A stretch of DNA of 64,000 nt from DATNPH01 sp036703315. GTDB taxonomy: Bacteria; Cyanobacteriota; Cyanobacteriia; Cyanobacteriales; Coleofasciculaceae. The stretch covers positions 1 to 64,000 of the forward strand of contig DATNPH010000076.1 in the NCBI GenBank assembly GCA_036703315.1. The letters run 5' to 3'. A program made the translations under genes and the position numbers. The notes under the pieces were generated by a model. The model worked only from the letters and a program-made list of their open reading frames with translations, had not been told where the DNA came from and made no database searches. This document shows, one piece after another, positions 36,288 through 45,639 of this stretch (position 1 is its first letter; each line of letters begins with the position of its first letter).

Positions 36288-37674
36288 TTCTACGCCATAG
36301 TAGCGCCTGAGCTACCTGAGCTGAATCACCATTGGTTTGGGCTTTGAGTTTGTCCTTCATTTCTGTAGCTAATAACAACCAACTTTGCAGAACAAACAGG
36401 TGACACTTGAAGGCTTTCATTTGTGGAGTTTGCTGCTCCAAGCTGAATTTTAAGATAGTGGCGGTGTCCACATAAGTCTTCCTTCGGGTCAGGGTTTCTT
36501 GTGCCCAATTCTGATTACCTTCTTGCCAATCTAGCTTAGCCCTGTGATCACAATAAATTGCTGCTTTTTTGGCTAAGTTGTAATGGTGTTGAAGCTGCAA
36601 TTGAGTGGTGATCGCACGGGCAAAAGTCTGACGCAATACCATTAAATCTTCTTGTATTTCTGAAATTAGTGTCTCTAAACGCTGAAGAAACTCGCAAGGT
36701 AATTTCTTACAATCGGTGACGCTCTCTAACTCTTGCCAATCAGATTCAAGTTTTAAAAAGGCTTTTTCTATCTGCTCAATGGCTTTGGCAAAGGTCTGTG
36801 CCTCAAATAAATACTTCTTTGCCTTAGCTTCAAATAGCTTACTGATTAAAACCAAGTCGGGCAACAGGTTTTTGACTAGGGCAGTTTGCTGGTCAAGTTG
36901 GGCTTTCAAACCGATTATAATGTTTGTGCTGATCACAGCTGACTGATCAGGATTTTCAGGGTTACCTGTCACAAGCGCCGAAACAGGATTTTTTGTGAGG
37001 TAAGCATCTAGCTCAGACTTTATTAATACCTGGTTGTCTTGCCTGATACCTAAAAGGTTGGTTTGCCAGTAAGAAACACTTCTATCTTGATAGCTTTGTT
37101 CTGATCCGGAAGCTTTCAAGAGAGCTTGCTCATACTGTTGCCTGATCAGTTCTTGATCGACACAAAGCTGGGCTAACGTTTGATGGCGTTGCTCCTGTTC
37201 TTCCTGCATGGCACTTAGGGATGGTTTTAGTACCTTTTCAATGTAATTTATACAAACTTCTGGATGTCTTGAAAGGTATTTCAGTAACTTCTGTTTTCCC
37301 TTTAAATTCGTCTTATCCCAGAGCAAATCGTAGGCAGTTAACTGTACCACACCCTTTTCAGTTTTAATAATCTTTGCTACCAACTGAAAGCCTTCTTTTC
37401 CATAGTTCAATGCCTCTTTTAGGGCAGCGATTCTTACTTGATCAGACAAGCTTTCGAGATGCCGTTTAACTTCCTCCAGTCCTTTGGAGAGAGTACTAGG
37501 GGGTGAGCACTGACTATCCATCACTGCCTCATGTTCTCGCGGTTGGTTGAGATTTTCGCTCCATCTACCAGCATTGGCTCTGTTCGACGGATTCAGGTTT
37601 GCCTGGTGACGAGGGAAGCCATGCAACAATAGGCGAGTGTCCTCCAACCGTTTTGTGCATTCATAGTTATGCAT
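36211..37674 (-). CDS. HEAT-like plus PspA/IM30-like coiled-coil protein
   Basis: 487 residues. After an unconserved N-terminus comes a HEAT-like block (~75-125: A-A-L-K-E-A-L-N-Y-G, Y-D-L-L-W-D-K-T) of a type common at the start of cyanobacterial GUN4 and WD40 proteins. A long, mainly helical coiled coil follows. Residues ~375-470 (C-D-H-R-A-K-L-D-W-Q-E-G-N-Q-N-W-A, T-R-R-K-T-Y, L-E-Q-Q-T) match the pattern of the PspA/VIPP1 membrane-remodelling family. No signal peptide is seen, so it is probably cytoplasmic and possibly membrane-associated. ATG at 37674 (AGGGG upstream) or 37521 (GAGG upstream). It sits between the chaperone and usher genes. A role in envelope maintenance during pilus or cellulose secretion is inference. 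Confidence 0.65.
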   Translation of the reverse strand: MHNYECTKRLEDTRLLLHGFPRHQANLNPSNRANAGRWSENLNQPREHEAVMDSQCSPPSTLSKGLEEVKRHLESLSDQVRIAALKEALNYGKEGFQLVAKIIKTEKGVVQLTAYDLLWDKTNLKGKQKLLKYLSRHPEVCINYIEKVLKPSLSAMQEEQEQRHQTLAQLCVDQELIRQQYEQALLKASGSEQSYQDRSVSYWQTNLLGIRQDNQVLIKSELDAYLTKNPVSALVTGNPENPDQSAVISTNIIIGLKAQLDQQTALVKNLLPDLVLISKLFEAKAKKYLFEAQTFAKAIEQIEKAFLKLESDWQELESVTDCKKLPCEFLQRLETLISEIQEDLMVLRQTFARAITTQLQLQHHYNLAKKAAIYCDHRAKLDWQEGNQNWAQETLTRRKTYVDTATILKFSLEQQTPQMKAFKCHLFVLQSWLLLATEMKDKLKAQTNGDSAQVAQALLWRRIEFPYNTSSIMAKLERLEQEWLGEQ

Positions 37675-37870
37675 TATCGATGCCCCTATTGTTAAAACTG
37701 TTTTGTGTGAATTGCTAAGGTGTTGCGCTTACAAATTGCCTTGTGGCAGTCGCCAAAAATCTCTACACCATTGGCTTAGAATATTTCGGATTTTGAATGG
37801 CTAATACCTCATCCAAATGTTGTAAGTTAGATACGCGATCGCGAAGCGTAGCAGGCTTTAGGCTTATTGC

Positions 37871-38704
37871 TTATTTACCTGTTGCGGCAGTTGCCGGTAT
37901 ATTCAGATTTACACTGAAATCTTGGGTGCGTTGATTATCTCCTTCAGACCAAACCAACTTACCGCTCAATTGGTATTCACCAGGAGTGACAATCGATTGG
38001 TCTTTAACGGGATATCCCAACAGGAAATTACGCTCACTTTGAGCAACGATACCTGTAGGGTCGAGTTTGCCCGTTTTGACAACCATTTCTCCCTGTTTCA
38101 ATGTCCAGTTGACTTCCGGTCGTGCCGATGCACCGCCTGTATTAGTCACCAGCATCTGTATCTGCCTTTGTTGTGAATTCCAACTGGCATCTTTTACGGC
38201 GAGAGTCGGAGATAAATCTCCATGACGCACATAAATAGTCACTCCAATACGGGTGGCGAGTCCGACAGTGTTACCACTCTCGTTTACTCTCTGTTGCAGG
38301 TTTTCTGTAAACACAACGGCTCGATATTCCCCAGGAGGCAGACTAGGGGGTAAGCGAGCAATAAAGCGAATCCGGCGCTCTACCCCCGCAGGTACGTTTA
38401 GCTCTCTGGGAGAGAATTGTAGATAAGGAGTAAGGTCGCTCTGGTCACCTTTTTTCAAGATTTGAAAGCCATCATCTCGGCTATAGGTAAAAGGTTCGGC
38501 GTAGACACGAGCGCGAAACAATTCATTTGTATTGTTGCCCACATTGATGACTCCCTGAGTTTGACCTCGCTTCGCCTCCACCTCAATGACTAGCGGCGAG
38601 ATGCTTACCTGAGCAACGCTTTTGCTAGCCCAAAACAAGGTGGCGGATAATACCCAGCCAGTTAAAGCCAGAGCGCTTTTGCAAAGTGAAGGAGTACAAA
38701 CCAT
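37871..38704 (-). CDS. PapD-type periplasmic pilus chaperone
   Basis: 277 residues with an N-terminal signal peptide ending near S-V-A-Q. The first immunoglobulin-like domain follows: S-I-S-P-L-V-I-E-V, the Q-F-S-P-R-E-L-N-V-P-A-G strand and R-I-R-F-I-A-R-L-P, as in archaic-type chaperones. A second beta domain carries W-T-L-K-Q-G-E. Such chaperones fold pilin subunits by donor-strand complementation in the periplasm and deliver them to the usher. It lies between the pilin gene (148 bp upstream) and the PspA-like gene (196 bp downstream). Assignment to the chaperone-usher group is good; the archaic subtype is inferred. Confidence 0.82.
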   Translation of the reverse strand: MVCTPSLCKSALALTGWVLSATLFWASKSVAQVSISPLVIEVEAKRGQTQGVINVGNNTNELFRARVYAEPFTYSRDDGFQILKKGDQSDLTPYLQFSPRELNVPAGVERRIRFIARLPPSLPPGEYRAVVFTENLQQRVNESGNTVGLATRIGVTIYVRHGDLSPTLAVKDASWNSQQRQIQMLVTNTGGASARPEVNWTLKQGEMVVKTGKLDPTGIVAQSERNFLLGYPVKDQSIVTPGEYQLSGKLVWSEGDNQRTQDFSVNLNIPATAATGK

Positions 38705-38852
38705 GTAGAGGAAATTATGGCAACTGAGTCGTTGTCAGTGATCACAGGGGTGAGAGGGTGAAAGTCTTCATTGTTCCTCCTCTGTGTTCCTGAAACTTGT
38801 TTATTGAAGTCTATCTGCTTGGAAGGAACTACTACCAAGGGAAGCGCAGCAG

Positions 38853-39371
38853 CTACGGCGTAATTGTTAAGGTTACATAGAATTCGTAGTTGCCTGGAGG
38901 GATTACTTGATCACTTTCTGTTTCCATCCGTACTTGAAAATTGGTAATACCAGCTTTTATGGGTAGAGTAGATGTCCCAGTTGTATTGATCACATCCCCA
39001 TTCGCTCCAGTGAGAACAGCGCTAGCAAAGTTACGTTTTATGTTGAATTGAAATCCGCGAGTTTGAACAGGTTCGTTTATCGTGACATTGGCAGGCGTGT
39101 TGCAAACAACCTGAACAAAACCCGATCTTCCTTTTGCGATCGTACCTCCTAATGATGTGCCTCCTAATAGCATTGTTGGCTTAAAGGTATCATTAACGGC
39201 TAAGGCACCAGGCGTAGGAGTATTGAAATTACAGGCTCCGGGCACAGTTCCATTAAACGGAACATCCACGCTTTGAGCAACAGCATTCTTGGCAAGTACT
39301 GTGTTAGCGACAAGCCCTAAAGTAGAGGCTAACAAAGAACTACGAATGATTAATAATTTCAATTTCAACAT
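38853..39371 (-). CDS. Spore-coat-U-type pilin/fimbrial subunit
   Basis: 172 residues. A signal peptide ends near N-A-V-A-Q. The mature protein begins D-V-P-F-N-G-T-V-P-G-A-C, and two cysteines (G-A-C-N and V-V-C-N) likely form the single disulfide seen in archaic (Csu-like) pilins. The end, G-N-Y-E-F-Y-V-T-L-T-I, has the alternating strand pattern needed for chaperone donation. It is the only pilin gene in the cluster; most archaic loci carry several. It precedes the chaperone gene and follows the glycosidase-like gene by 58 bp. Confidence 0.75.
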   Translation of the reverse strand: MLKLKLLIIRSSLLASTLGLVANTVLAKNAVAQSVDVPFNGTVPGACNFNTPTPGALAVNDTFKPTMLLGGTSLGGTIAKGRSGFVQVVCNTPANVTINEPVQTRGFQFNIKRNFASAVLTGANGDVINTTGTSTLPIKAGITNFQVRMETESDQVIPPGNYEFYVTLTITP

Positions 39372-39429
39372 CTTGAGCTACGCCTATAACGAACAACGAA
39401 AATCTATTTTCAAGACCAAGGTTCAGTTT

Positions 39430-40728
39430 TTACTGCCTTCCCAACCAGAAGGGATTGACTCCTTTTTGTGCCAATACCATCCACGCTGTCGCGCCTACAT
39501 GTAGGCGACGAAAGTAGAACCAAGGCTCGCCGGTGGGCAGTGAGAAACCTGTTGTTAGTCCATCTTGATTACCAGCGGGTATCCCACCAGTGGCATCCTG
39601 CGCTGTTAAGAGGGTTGAAATCAAAGCCTTTGATTTGTCAAGCTGACCTGTATAGTGGTAAGCAACCGCCATCTGTGCTGTTCCTTCATACCAAATGCGA
39701 TCGCGGTCTTGGTTAAAATCAAAGCCGTCTCCTACCCGATGTTGCTTTTGTGCATAGTCAAGCGATCGCCAATAGGGTTTTCCTTCTTCCCTCAACGCCA
39801 AAGGTGCCCACGCCTGAACATCCAACGGGATAGTATCCTGATTTACTGTCACTCCATCGAGCTTAGTCCCAGTCCAGAACTTCCCTTCCTTGTCATCCCA
39901 CATCGCTAAGACTAACTTCTGGGCAGAAGTTGCCCGTTCTTGCCATGCTGAGTTGCCAGTGATTAAATAAAGCCTTTGGAAAGCTGCATACAGATCAAGA
40001 TTGTGTTCTGTAGCTTTGTAACTCAACAGCTTGGGATTTTGCTCCCAGCCACTAAAACCGCCAATATACCCGCCTGCACCTCTGGAATCTCGGCAATTGC
40101 GCTCTATCCATTCCCCCATCCTAAGAGCCGCAGCGAGATAGGGTTCACCCCCATAGGTTTCGTAGTATCCCAAAAGTGCCAGTATTGCCCAGGCAACATT
40201 ACCCGTGTGGGTACTCACCTGAAACTCATCTTCGGCCCACCGACCTTCTTTGGTATCGTACCATCCTGGCAGCAAAGCACGACCATCCGGTGCAACGAGT
40301 TTTCCAGCCCTATAAGAATTGCGAATCCGACCATCTTTGTAAAAGCGGTCATGATTTTGCGCGTATAGGAGCGCATCCATTATCCGCTTTGCCCGTTGTT
40401 GGTCTCCAGTTGCAATAAAGGCAAGAGCAGCGACGGCATTATCGTAGGTAAAGGCAACATTACCCATCGTCCGCTCAAAGTCTGTGTTAGATGCTGTTGT
40501 TTCAAAGCTCACCAAGAAACTCAGCTCATCTTTACCTGTGTTTTCCACTACATTAGTAACCCCCAAAGGCTTAGTATCTAGGGGAACGCGATCGGCAACT
40601 TTAGCAAGATAGCTATAAGCACTAGACTGGGCCTGAGCAGAGCGTAATTGTGGATTGCTGCAACAAGCTATAGCGAGAGTCAAGACAAATAGTAGTAGAA
40701 GAAGTGGAAGCCGTTTGCTCACAAACAT
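39430..40728 (-). CDS. Secreted alpha/alpha-barrel glycosidase-like protein in the cellulose cluster
   Basis: 432 residues. The signal peptide ends in a lipobox-like A-I-A-C, so it may be a lipoprotein. Repeated aromatic-rich helices (T-Y-D-N-A-V-A-A-L-A-F, T-G-N-V-A-W-A-I-L-A-L, A-T-E-H-N-L-D-L-Y-A-A-F, Y-E-G-T-A-Q-M-A-V-A-Y) show the six-hairpin glycosidase fold. Conserved acidic residues (T-Y-D-N, E-H-N-L-D, Y-E-G-T) are candidates for catalysis. It begins 60 bp after the cellulose synthase gene, the position of the BcsZ cellulase in proteobacterial operons. It may trim nascent cellulose or a related glucan. The exact GH family is not recognised. Confidence 0.7.
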   Translation of the reverse strand: MFVSKRLPLLLLLFVLTLAIACCSNPQLRSAQAQSSAYSYLAKVADRVPLDTKPLGVTNVVENTGKDELSFLVSFETTASNTDFERTMGNVAFTYDNAVAALAFIATGDQQRAKRIMDALLYAQNHDRFYKDGRIRNSYRAGKLVAPDGRALLPGWYDTKEGRWAEDEFQVSTHTGNVAWAILALLGYYETYGGEPYLAAALRMGEWIERNCRDSRGAGGYIGGFSGWEQNPKLLSYKATEHNLDLYAAFQRLYLITGNSAWQERATSAQKLVLAMWDDKEGKFWTGTKLDGVTVNQDTIPLDVQAWAPLALREEGKPYWRSLDYAQKQHRVGDGFDFNQDRDRIWYEGTAQMAVAYHYTGQLDKSKALISTLLTAQDATGGIPAGNQDGLTTGFSLPTGEPWFYFRRLHVGATAWMVLAQKGVNPFWLGRQ

Positions 40729-40788
40729 CGCACCCTCCGCTAAAAGCAGTAGGTATAAGCTACAGTTAAAAACTAAGCAACTTGGTCA

Positions 40789-42861
40789 CTATCGAAGTGA
40801 TTGCAAAGGATAAAGCTCAAATAAGCTACGGAATAAGGCTTTAAAAGCTTGTAATTCATTGGCAACTTTGGGCTTTTCCCAATGGTGGGTTCGGCAGAAC
40901 GTAAACTCAATCAGGTGCCTGTGCTGCTCAGGCGTTAAGTCTAAGAAAGAACAGCCAATCACTTCACCAACTCGTACAACTTTGACCATGAGTTGAATTG
41001 GCTCTCCAGGTATTGAGAATTCCAAAGTTTGTCCGAGCACTACAGACAGTGTTTCCGGGCTCTGAAATGCCACGCCACTTTCCGAAATATCAACCAGATT
41101 AGAGGAATAATAAGTTGCTGATTCCTTTGAAACACTAACTTCACAATGATCTGAACATTTAACTCTCAGACCCTGGCGTTCCTCAACTATATCAATTCCT
41201 GCAATTATACTAATACCTAATACCATTGCAATGAACTGAGCCCATAAGAGATTAATGACCTCAGATCCGATAAAATAATCTGCCTTATGCGCTCTAAAGA
41301 GGCTAACAACAATAGCGCCTAAGTTGAGGAATAGTAAAATGAGCAAAGGACGCATTAACTTTACGTCAATAGAAGTCTCTTTCTGACTTAACCCTTTATC
41401 CGTGACTTTAAACTTAACTTTCCGTTTAGGCAATAACAGAGTACTCAGAAGTGTAGGAACAAGATAAAAGCATTGAAGTGCATTATAGGAATAAGTCACT
41501 AAAATTGTTCGACTGCCAATTACCCAAGATACCAAAAGTAACCCGGCGAAGTAGTTGGGTACCCAATAATAAATGATATCTGGAAGGCTTGTATTCATAG
41601 AACGCATACCAAATAAGAAAAACAAAGCGGGGGCAATATAGCTCACACTTTGACTTGCTTGATCAATCCAAAAAAGCATACCCGACATATGGTTAATTCG
41701 CTGGACAAGGTTCAATCCAGGAAGAAACATCGGATTATATTTAGTGTATAGAAGCTTAATAGTTCCTTCTGCCCACCGGATTCGCTGTACGAGATAGGAA
41801 GAAAAGTTTTCTGGGGCGGCACCGACACTCACTAACTCATTCAGGAAAATAGACTTGTACCCTTTGGCTTGAAGCATCATTCCCGTAGTCCAATCTTCAA
41901 CGATAGTACCCGTGGGAATTCCGCCAATGTCATCGATATACTTCCGTCGCATCAGGCTAGAGGTTCCCGTACAAACAACACTGTTAGTGAAGTCGCGTCC
42001 CGGTTGGATGATGTTATAGAATACTGTTTGCTCGTGAGGGATGACACGACCGCCTAAATTGATTTCAGGTTGGTCAGGATTGTAGAAATTTTGAGGCGTT
42101 ACCACCATGGCAACCTGAGGGTCTTCAAAAAAACCAATGGTTCGCTCTAGAAAATTTTCCAAAGGAATGAAATCGGCATCAAATACAACAAAAATTTCGC
42201 CCTTTGCTGACTTCAATCCATTGTTGAGATTGCCGGCTTTAGCATGAGCTGAATCGGGACGAGTTAAATATTTACAGCCGAGTTCTTCAGCCAGCTTTGC
42301 CGCTTCAGGTCGTTTTCCATCATCTAGCAACCATACTTCCTTATCGGGATAGCGCATCGCTTGACATCCCACAATTGTCCGCCTCAACACAAACATCGGC
42401 TCATTGTAGGTAGGGACAAACACATCCACGGTGGGAGTGTAAAGTCCCTTGTTAATCCGTTGCGCTCCTACATCTGCCTGTGGGCTGCGATTAGTTGGTA
42501 TCAAGGTTTGGTAATTCAGCAGGGTAACGTTAACAATGGCAATAAGCTCCATCATGAACATGGCAAGACTGATAGGGCCGTGATACCAATCCAGTACCAA
42601 CGTTTCCGTCACCCGCCAGTATAGGTAACGAATATTTAGAAAAGATGCACCTAGTGTTAATACAATCTTGAGCCATAAGGGAGGTGCCTGCGTAAAAACA
42701 GCACGACACATTAGGGTTATACCCAAAACTAATACTAGGGGTAAGAAAATCGCGGCTTTGTTTACAATTCCGTCTAAACTCTGACTTAATACAACCCAAT
42801 CAACGATGCAGAAAGCCGTGACTAGAGAGAAGAAAAAGAACTTCCATCCACGAAAACTCAT
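40789..42861 (-). CDS. Cellulose synthase catalytic subunit with PilZ domain
   Basis: 690 residues. N-terminal membrane helices lead to a family 2 glycosyltransferase with the processive D,D,D,Q-x2-R-W set: L-L-D-D-G, F-D-A-D-F, I-V-E-D-W and V-Q-R-I-R-W. More membrane helices follow. The C-terminal PilZ domain (~575-675) has R-Q-G-L-R and D-I-S-E-S-G, matching the c-di-GMP-binding R-x3-R and D/N-x-S-x2-G motifs. It makes beta-1,4-glucan from UDP-glucose at the inner membrane and is probably activated by c-di-GMP. The upstream HlyD gene ends 6 bp before it, so the two are almost certainly cotranscribed. No bcsB or bcsC homologue is present. Confidence 0.93.
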   Translation of the reverse strand: MSFRGWKFFFFSLVTAFCIVDWVVLSQSLDGIVNKAAIFLPLVLVLGITLMCRAVFTQAPPLWLKIVLTLGASFLNIRYLYWRVTETLVLDWYHGPISLAMFMMELIAIVNVTLLNYQTLIPTNRSPQADVGAQRINKGLYTPTVDVFVPTYNEPMFVLRRTIVGCQAMRYPDKEVWLLDDGKRPEAAKLAEELGCKYLTRPDSAHAKAGNLNNGLKSAKGEIFVVFDADFIPLENFLERTIGFFEDPQVAMVVTPQNFYNPDQPEINLGGRVIPHEQTVFYNIIQPGRDFTNSVVCTGTSSLMRRKYIDDIGGIPTGTIVEDWTTGMMLQAKGYKSIFLNELVSVGAAPENFSSYLVQRIRWAEGTIKLLYTKYNPMFLPGLNLVQRINHMSGMLFWIDQASQSVSYIAPALFFLFGMRSMNTSLPDIIYYWVPNYFAGLLLVSWVIGSRTILVTYSYNALQCFYLVPTLLSTLLLPKRKVKFKVTDKGLSQKETSIDVKLMRPLLILLFLNLGAIVVSLFRAHKADYFIGSEVINLLWAQFIAMVLGISIIAGIDIVEERQGLRVKCSDHCEVSVSKESATYYSSNLVDISESGVAFQSPETLSVVLGQTLEFSIPGEPIQLMVKVVRVGEVIGCSFLDLTPEQHRHLIEFTFCRTHHWEKPKVANELQAFKALFRSLFELYPLQSLR

Positions 42862-42867
42862 CTGTGT

Positions 42868-44328
42868 TTACCAAGGTGATAGGTTTGCAAATAAGGCGTT
42901 TTCTTGACCAATATTGACCTTGGCTACCTGTCCTACTTGACAGAATTGCGCTGTTTGATTTCTGCCGCTTAGTTCTTGCGGGTTTTGTAGCTCAATTCTC
43001 ACCTGAGCCAGTTGCTGATTCTTGATATCGGGAGGATTGACTGCTACGTCTTGCCCTAGCTTGGGTTCACCTGACAACGAAGAACGAATGGTTTTCACTC
43101 TGCCATCTAGCTTCAAGTTATTGGCGTAAAGTTCTACCTGTGCAGGACTGCCAATTTGAATTCGTTTCAAATCATCAATATTAACGAAGGCATCTACCCA
43201 GAGTTGTTGACAATTCAATTGTTTCAGCAAAGGTTGTCCTGAGTTGACTTGCTCTCCATCCTGTACCAGTACTTCCCAAAGTACTCCTTTGCTGGAAGCT
43301 AAAATGGGGTAGTTTTTTTGGTTTCCAGAAGACTTCTCAATTTGAGTCAAGGCTTTTTCCTTGGCTTCAATATTGATTTGAAGATCAGTTTTGCGCCGTC
43401 TAAGTTCAGTAAGTTCTGGATTCAGCTCTTGTTTACTTGTCTTTTCTGGGTTTGTCTTAACAGATACTTCCTTCACCATCGATTGCAATGCTCTGCTCGG
43501 TGACCTTCTTCGTTCTGCCAAGTCTAATTTCGCCCTTTCGAGCTTAACTTTAGCTCCCTCTATTTGATCTCGACTGACTTTCCAGTTATTCAATACTTCC
43601 TCTACAGAGAAAGTAGACATAGCTCCTTGATTGGCAAGAAATCGATATTTTTCGTATTTAGAGTGCGCTACCTGTGCATGACCTTCGGCAACTCTTAACT
43701 CAATTTCTGCCTGCTTTACATTTTGCTCCGCTAGACGAACTCCTACTTTTTCTGGAGTTTGTCCAGATTCTGAACCCAGTTGAGTCAGTGCTACTTCCTG
43801 TGCTTTATAAGTTTCTCCCTCTTGGGATTGTTGATTAGTCGATTGCTCGGTTGGGTTGGGTTGATTAACTTTACCTGAGTGGCTTAATTCCCTAATCTTG
43901 GCTTCAACTGACTCCAACTTAGCTTTATCAGCAACCAATTCAAGCTTAAGAGCCTGCAATGAATCAGACTTAGCTACAGGTTCGTTCACTTTTAGAAGGA
44001 GTTGCTTCGTTCTTACTGGCATTCCTGAGTCCAGGTTTGCCTTAGCTTGAACTTGACCACTAAGCGGTGAGGTAACTGTAATGATTTTGCCGTTAACAAA
44101 TGCCTTCGCCGCTGTAACTGAAGTGACACGATTTAGGGTAAGCGAAATTCCCCACGCTAGTAGTCCGGCTCCTGCTCCAAAAAGAATCGCTCTAACCAGT
44201 AAGCGTGATAAAGGCTTTTGAGAATTTTTTGATTCTTTCTTTAATTCCTGTTTAGGTTTAGGAGCACTTATTAATTCCTTAGTTTTAGGAGCTGTTAACA
44301 GGTCATGTTTAGAGTTAGCAATAGTCAT
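42868..44328 (-). CDS. HlyD-type membrane fusion (periplasmic adaptor) protein
   Basis: 486 residues. A basic cytoplasmic N-terminus is followed by one membrane helix (~45-65). A split lipoyl/barrel-sandwich domain (V-N-G-K-I-I-T-V-T-S-P-L-S-G-Q-V and the V-L-V-Q-D-G-E-Q-V half) flanks a long coiled coil (~130-330). Adaptors of this type link an inner-membrane pump to a TolC channel. Being 6 bp upstream of cellulose synthase, it probably joins it to an outer-membrane channel. A cellulose synthase-HlyD-TolC tripartite route has been proposed for Thermosynechococcus, and the present arrangement fits that model. It is the first gene of the seven-gene minus-strand block. Confidence 0.9.
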   Translation of the reverse strand: MTIANSKHDLLTAPKTKELISAPKPKQELKKESKNSQKPLSRLLVRAILFGAGAGLLAWGISLTLNRVTSVTAAKAFVNGKIITVTSPLSGQVQAKANLDSGMPVRTKQLLLKVNEPVAKSDSLQALKLELVADKAKLESVEAKIRELSHSGKVNQPNPTEQSTNQQSQEGETYKAQEVALTQLGSESGQTPEKVGVRLAEQNVKQAEIELRVAEGHAQVAHSKYEKYRFLANQGAMSTFSVEEVLNNWKVSRDQIEGAKVKLERAKLDLAERRRSPSRALQSMVKEVSVKTNPEKTSKQELNPELTELRRRKTDLQINIEAKEKALTQIEKSSGNQKNYPILASSKGVLWEVLVQDGEQVNSGQPLLKQLNCQQLWVDAFVNIDDLKRIQIGSPAQVELYANNLKLDGRVKTIRSSLSGEPKLGQDVAVNPPDIKNQQLAQVRIELQNPQELSGRNQTAQFCQVGQVAKVNIGQENALFANLSPW

Positions 44329-45639
44329 GGCTTCAACCTACTTGTGCTAGTGAAAGGGTGCAGAAGTTTAACGGCTGTTGGTCGGTAGACCAAATATCAC
44401 CGCTAATCTAAAAACCTAGACTCAAGAAAAATGCAATATTTAGTTGGAAAAATTCCTAGAAATAGGGACGATCTATTTTTTAAGATCTTGGTCGTGTGTT
44501 AAGTATTCCTACACCTTTGATGTAGAATACCTGTTTTTTCTGCAATCATTTCTAAAGGATTTGACTTGCCATCTCTCACCATCAAACAGAGGAGCTTCAA
44601 TAAAATACTCAAAAGGCTTAGTTCAAAGAGGCTCACAACTGAGATCAGGGAGAAACTATTTCCAGCTTGCCATGGTCATAAATTTTTCAGGCTTAAATTT
44701 TGCAAGCTGTCTATCTTTTCGCAAGTTCTAAGGTAATTTCAGTTTTAGCTAGATTTGGCTCTCTCAAACAAACTGCTGCGTATATCGTTTTGTGAGCCAG
44801 GGATTGTGGAGATTAGGGTCAATTCTTAAAGTTGATGGTTGCCTCGTACCTGGTACTTTCGCATACATAGCACCAAATTTTTTAGTTTTTCTCTCAAGCG
44901 CCAAGGAGAGCGGAATGATGTTGCAACTCTTATATACAGTAGTTGCCATGCCTAGGGTGAAGAGAGTTACGATTAGAGAAAAACAGCGAATTAGTAGCTC
45001 AGAAACGCCTACACACCGAATAGCCCGCTTTAGCAGACATAATAGATGTTTCACAAATTTGCCCTGATGATTAGTAAAGGTTAACTCGCTCTAATACAGA
45101 GCTTGCGCACGAATCGCCGATAGAGCTAACAATTAATATGCAATCTCTACTGGTGATAAGTTGGTAGCTTAAGTGCGTAAGTCTTGTATGAGTTGATGCA
45201 GGGATTTCCACGTTTAAAAGATATTTGAGATATCTGGTATTAGGGCCTATCCCTTGAGATTTATTGCTTCTTTAAAGATGTTGATTGTTTATGAGTTTTT
45301 TGTAAACCACTTATGCAGGGATTTATGAATTCTTTAATGATTTTAGGTGTTATATAAATCTTTTATGAAATGCCCACATTAAACTAAGTGAATGTATATC
45401 CTACTACAGTTTTATTGCAAGATCCATGGTACGTATTTCTCCAAAATCTAAAGAAACGCTCCTATCATTAGGTTTTTGTTATGGCATCTATGACTGAGGA
45501 GAGCAAGAGAAGAGCCGCATCTAAAAGTGTCACAGGAGGAGCATTCCCTATTCTTATTTATAGAGTAAAAAGCAGTATTTGTTAAGAATGTTTAATTGTA
45601 TACAACATTACAATCTTACTTAATAAGATATGACACTAC
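44329..45639. promoter_or_regulatory. 1.3-kb gene-poor leader upstream of the cellulose locus
   Basis: A divergent, A/T-rich spacer between the minus-strand HlyD gene and the plus-strand SH3 lipoprotein. Short open frames exist on both strands (such as 44764-45054 minus), but none has recognisable similarity or a persuasive start. A 12-bp direct repeat (ATGCAGGGATTT at 45196-45207 and 45313-45324) is the only structure noted. Promoters for both units must lie here; I could not recognise a known riboswitch. Confidence 0.45.

Noticed and set aside
44764..45054. Minus-strand 96-codon frame in the leader of the cellulose locus
   Set aside because: Composition is not protein-like overall, no ribosome site or family match was found, and an opposite-strand frame overlaps it.
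45481..45585. 34-codon plus-strand frame with a basic, Ser-rich product before the SH3 lipoprotein
   Set aside because: Too short and unsupported; no homology recognised and only a weak AGG upstream.
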